NCBI GenBank assembly: GCA_022704925.1 | Contig: JAKJFK010000093.1 | Location: forward strand, 1-6,816 | Source of the DNA: a candidate division TA06 bacterium | GTDB lineage: Bacteria; Ratteibacteria; UBA8468; MWAK01 | Direction: 5' to 3' | DNA length: 6,816 nt | In this document: piece by piece, positions 5,531 through 6,816 of the stretch | How the letters are laid out: each line of letters starts with the position of its first letter | How positions within the stretch are numbered: position 1 is the first letter of the stretch | Program-made: the position numbers and the translations under genes | Notes under the pieces: model-generated | Databases searched by the model: none | What the model saw: the letters and a program-made list of their open reading frames with translations, nothing else | What the model was told of the DNA's origin: nothing

Positions 5531-6816
5531 TCAATCCTCGAGGCGCCAGGTATAACGGCGGCCGTTGGTGCGTGGATCGTTCCCGTCGCTCGAGGAGAAG
5601 TAAAGCAGCCCTTTCCAGTGGGAGAAGCGGCCCTTGCCCTGCCGCCGGATTTCGGCGTGAGGCGCGTGGGCCGGACCCAGTTCCCGGCCGTCTTCGAAGA
5701 GGCGCAGTGTTGAGGCCGCCACACCCTCGCTTTCAAGGCCGTCGCCGGGATAGGCCGGGCCCAGGTGGTAATTGTAGCAGAGGCCGTTTTCGGTGGTGAT
5801 CCGGTCTGGTGGAATTATGCCGGCCAGAGCGGCCAGGTACCGGCGACCATTTTCTTCGCCGGGCCGCCAGCCATTTAATTTTCGGTCCGGAAAGGGCGTT
5901 CCGGCGGCCGCCAGTTCGAGGTAATCAAGGTCAAGGCGCTGGTCCGTCCGGTTCTCCAGCCTCAGCCGGTGGCGTCCGGCGGTCAGCCTGATCGAGGCCG
6001 GCTGTCCCCGTTCCGTCAGGGCGGCCAGGTCCCACTTCCCTCTTTCCCCGTTTCCGGCCGGCAGGGCAACCTCAACCGGCGGTTGGCCGTCAACGGCCAG
6101 CTTAAACAACGCTCCAGCCGGCGCCAGGTAACGGGCCAGGAGATAGTAGCGGTCTTCCGCCGGCACCTCGACTTCCCATTCGAGCCAGTCGCCCGCCGTG
6201 CCCCGGTGTGAAAGGACCAGGCCCGAAACGTCGGTTCCGGTGCCGGTCTGGGTGTTTCCGCCCTTCCCGGCGGCGAAATGTTCGGCCTCCACCCGCAGGA
6301 GCAGTCCCCATTGCCTGAGGCCGAGGTCGGCCGGCGTGGGCGGGAGCCAGAAGGTCCGGGTGAAACGGCCGCGGTTGCCCTTCGCGTCCCGCACGGTCAG
6401 TTCGATCTCCAGCGGACCGCCGCGCGCGATTTTCTGCCGGACCTTCGAACCGGCCGCCGTTTGCTCTCCGATCCGCCAGGAGCAGGAGACGATTCTTCCT
6501 CCGGTTGACCCCGAGCTGCCGGCGTCGAGGCTGATTTCCCAGCCGTCCGGCGCCGGCGTCAACACCCAGTCGAATTCGACCCGGATCTTGCCCAGCAGGT
6601 TGATCCGGGCGTAACTGATGCCGCTGATCCCCTCGGCCTCTCCGAGCAGGTCCAGGGTGGCCGACGGAGCCGAGCCGCCGCGTTCGCTGGCCGTGAAGAA
6701 GGTCTTCATCGGCCGGCGCAGGTTTACCCGCGCCGGTTGGCCGGCCGTCCCGTCCGGATTTATCTCGACCAGGCGGTTCTCGGAGACCGCTTTCCCGGAA
6801 TTGTCCGAACCGCCGG
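5531..6816 (-). CDS. Modular BNR-4 / PKD / CBM6-35-like carbohydrate-active protein, N-terminus outside the window
   Basis: The frame is open to the right edge, so the ATG at 6709 is probably internal; 427 residues are visible. Residues 1-75 (FFTASERGGSAPS and ISYARINL) look like the end of a BNR-4 type beta-propeller. Families with this fold include rhamnosidases of GH145 and some ulvan lyases. Residues 78-157 resemble a PKD domain (ISLDAGSSGS, SCSWRIG, ELTVRDAKG). Residues 172-305 resemble a CBM6/CBM35 carbohydrate-binding domain: RVEAEHF at the start, GDWLEWEVEVPAEDRYYL in the middle, DLDYLEL at the end. Residues 315-427 form a further domain with RFSHW and DPRTNGRRY that I cannot assign firmly. 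Such a protein is normally exported, but its N-terminus is not visible. The likely role is binding or cleaving a polysaccharide; catalytic residues would lie outside the window. It precedes a small membrane protein gene by 30 bases. Confidence 0.82.
   Translation of the reverse strand, partial: GGSDNSGKAVSENRLVEINPDGTAGQPARVNLRRPMKTFFTASERGGSAPSATLDLLGEAEGISGISYARINLLGKIRVEFDWVLTPAPDGWEISLDAGSSGSTGGRIVSCSWRIGEQTAAGSKVRQKIARGGPLEIELTVRDAKGNRGRFTRTFWLPPTPADLGLRQWGLLLRVEAEHFAAGKGGNTQTGTGTDVSGLVLSHRGTAGDWLEWEVEVPAEDRYYLLARYLAPAGALFKLAVDGQPPVEVALPAGNGERGKWDLAALTERGQPASIRLTAGRHRLRLENRTDQRLDLDYLELAAAGTPFPDRKLNGWRPGEENGRRYLAALAGIIPPDRITTENGLCYNYHLGPAYPGDGLESEGVAASTLRLFEDGRELGPAHAPHAEIRRQGKGRFSHWKGLLYFSSSDGNDPRTNGRRYTWRLED

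Noticed and set aside
6707-6709. Met codon as the true start of the modular protein
   Set aside because: The frame is open to the window edge, and the 35 upstream residues (including NRLVEINPDGTAG) read as continuous BNR-4 type sequence.
1-6816. Very frequent CCGG, GGCC and GCCGGC words as possible functional repeats
   Set aside because: They are spread through all coding regions without spacing or orientation pattern and follow from high GC and frequent Ala, Gly, Arg and Pro codons.
1-6816. CRISPR array, tRNA, rRNA, insertion sequence or attachment site
   Set aside because: No regularly spaced repeats, cloverleaf-like sequence, transposase or terminal inverted repeats were seen; nearly all bases are in supported coding genes.

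Overview
This is a 6.8 kb window of GC-rich, gene-dense bacterial DNA. It holds two converging gene groups that meet in a 37-base gap near 5140-5176. Clear Shine-Dalgarno sequences, ATGA start/stop overlaps and almost no non-coding DNA indicate a bacterium. The gene mix (a ceramidase-like hydrolase without a signal peptide, an FGGY sugar kinase, a fucose/arabinose-type isomerase and a modular BNR-4/PKD/CBM protein) resembles polysaccharide-degrading bacteria of the PVC group (Lentisphaerota, Kiritimatiellota, Planctomycetota) or nearby uncultured phyla. That placement is inferred from gene content only; no marker gene is present.

Plus strand, 1-5139: the 3' part of a PHP-type metal-dependent phosphoesterase gene comes first. 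It is followed by a possible 23-codon ORF with a strong ribosome binding site, then the ceramidase-like gene, the FGGY kinase gene and the sugar isomerase-like gene. From the short ORF onward, each stop codon overlaps the next start: ATGA at 823-826, ATGA at 2274-2277 and an 8-base overlap at 3772-3779. This is very likely one operon with translational coupling. The isomerase and kinase would turn an aldose into a ketose and then a ketose phosphate, the usual first two steps of fucose, rhamnose, arabinose or xylose use. No aldolase, epimerase or transporter is in the window, so the sugar cannot be named.

Minus strand, 6816-5177: the C-terminal part of a large modular protein gene enters from the right edge. 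It contains the end of a BNR-4 type beta-propeller, a PKD-like domain, a CBM6/35-like carbohydrate-binding domain and an unidentified C-terminal domain. Thirty bases downstream is a gene for a small protein with three predicted membrane segments. A carbohydrate-binding protein facing a sugar kinase/isomerase operon suggests a locus for use of a complex glycan, but the two groups are on opposite strands and the link is inference.

The most notable points are the overlapped short ORF, the sugar operon carrying a ceramidase-fold protein with an apparent Cys at a usual His metal-ligand position, and the unidentified C-terminal domain of the modular protein.
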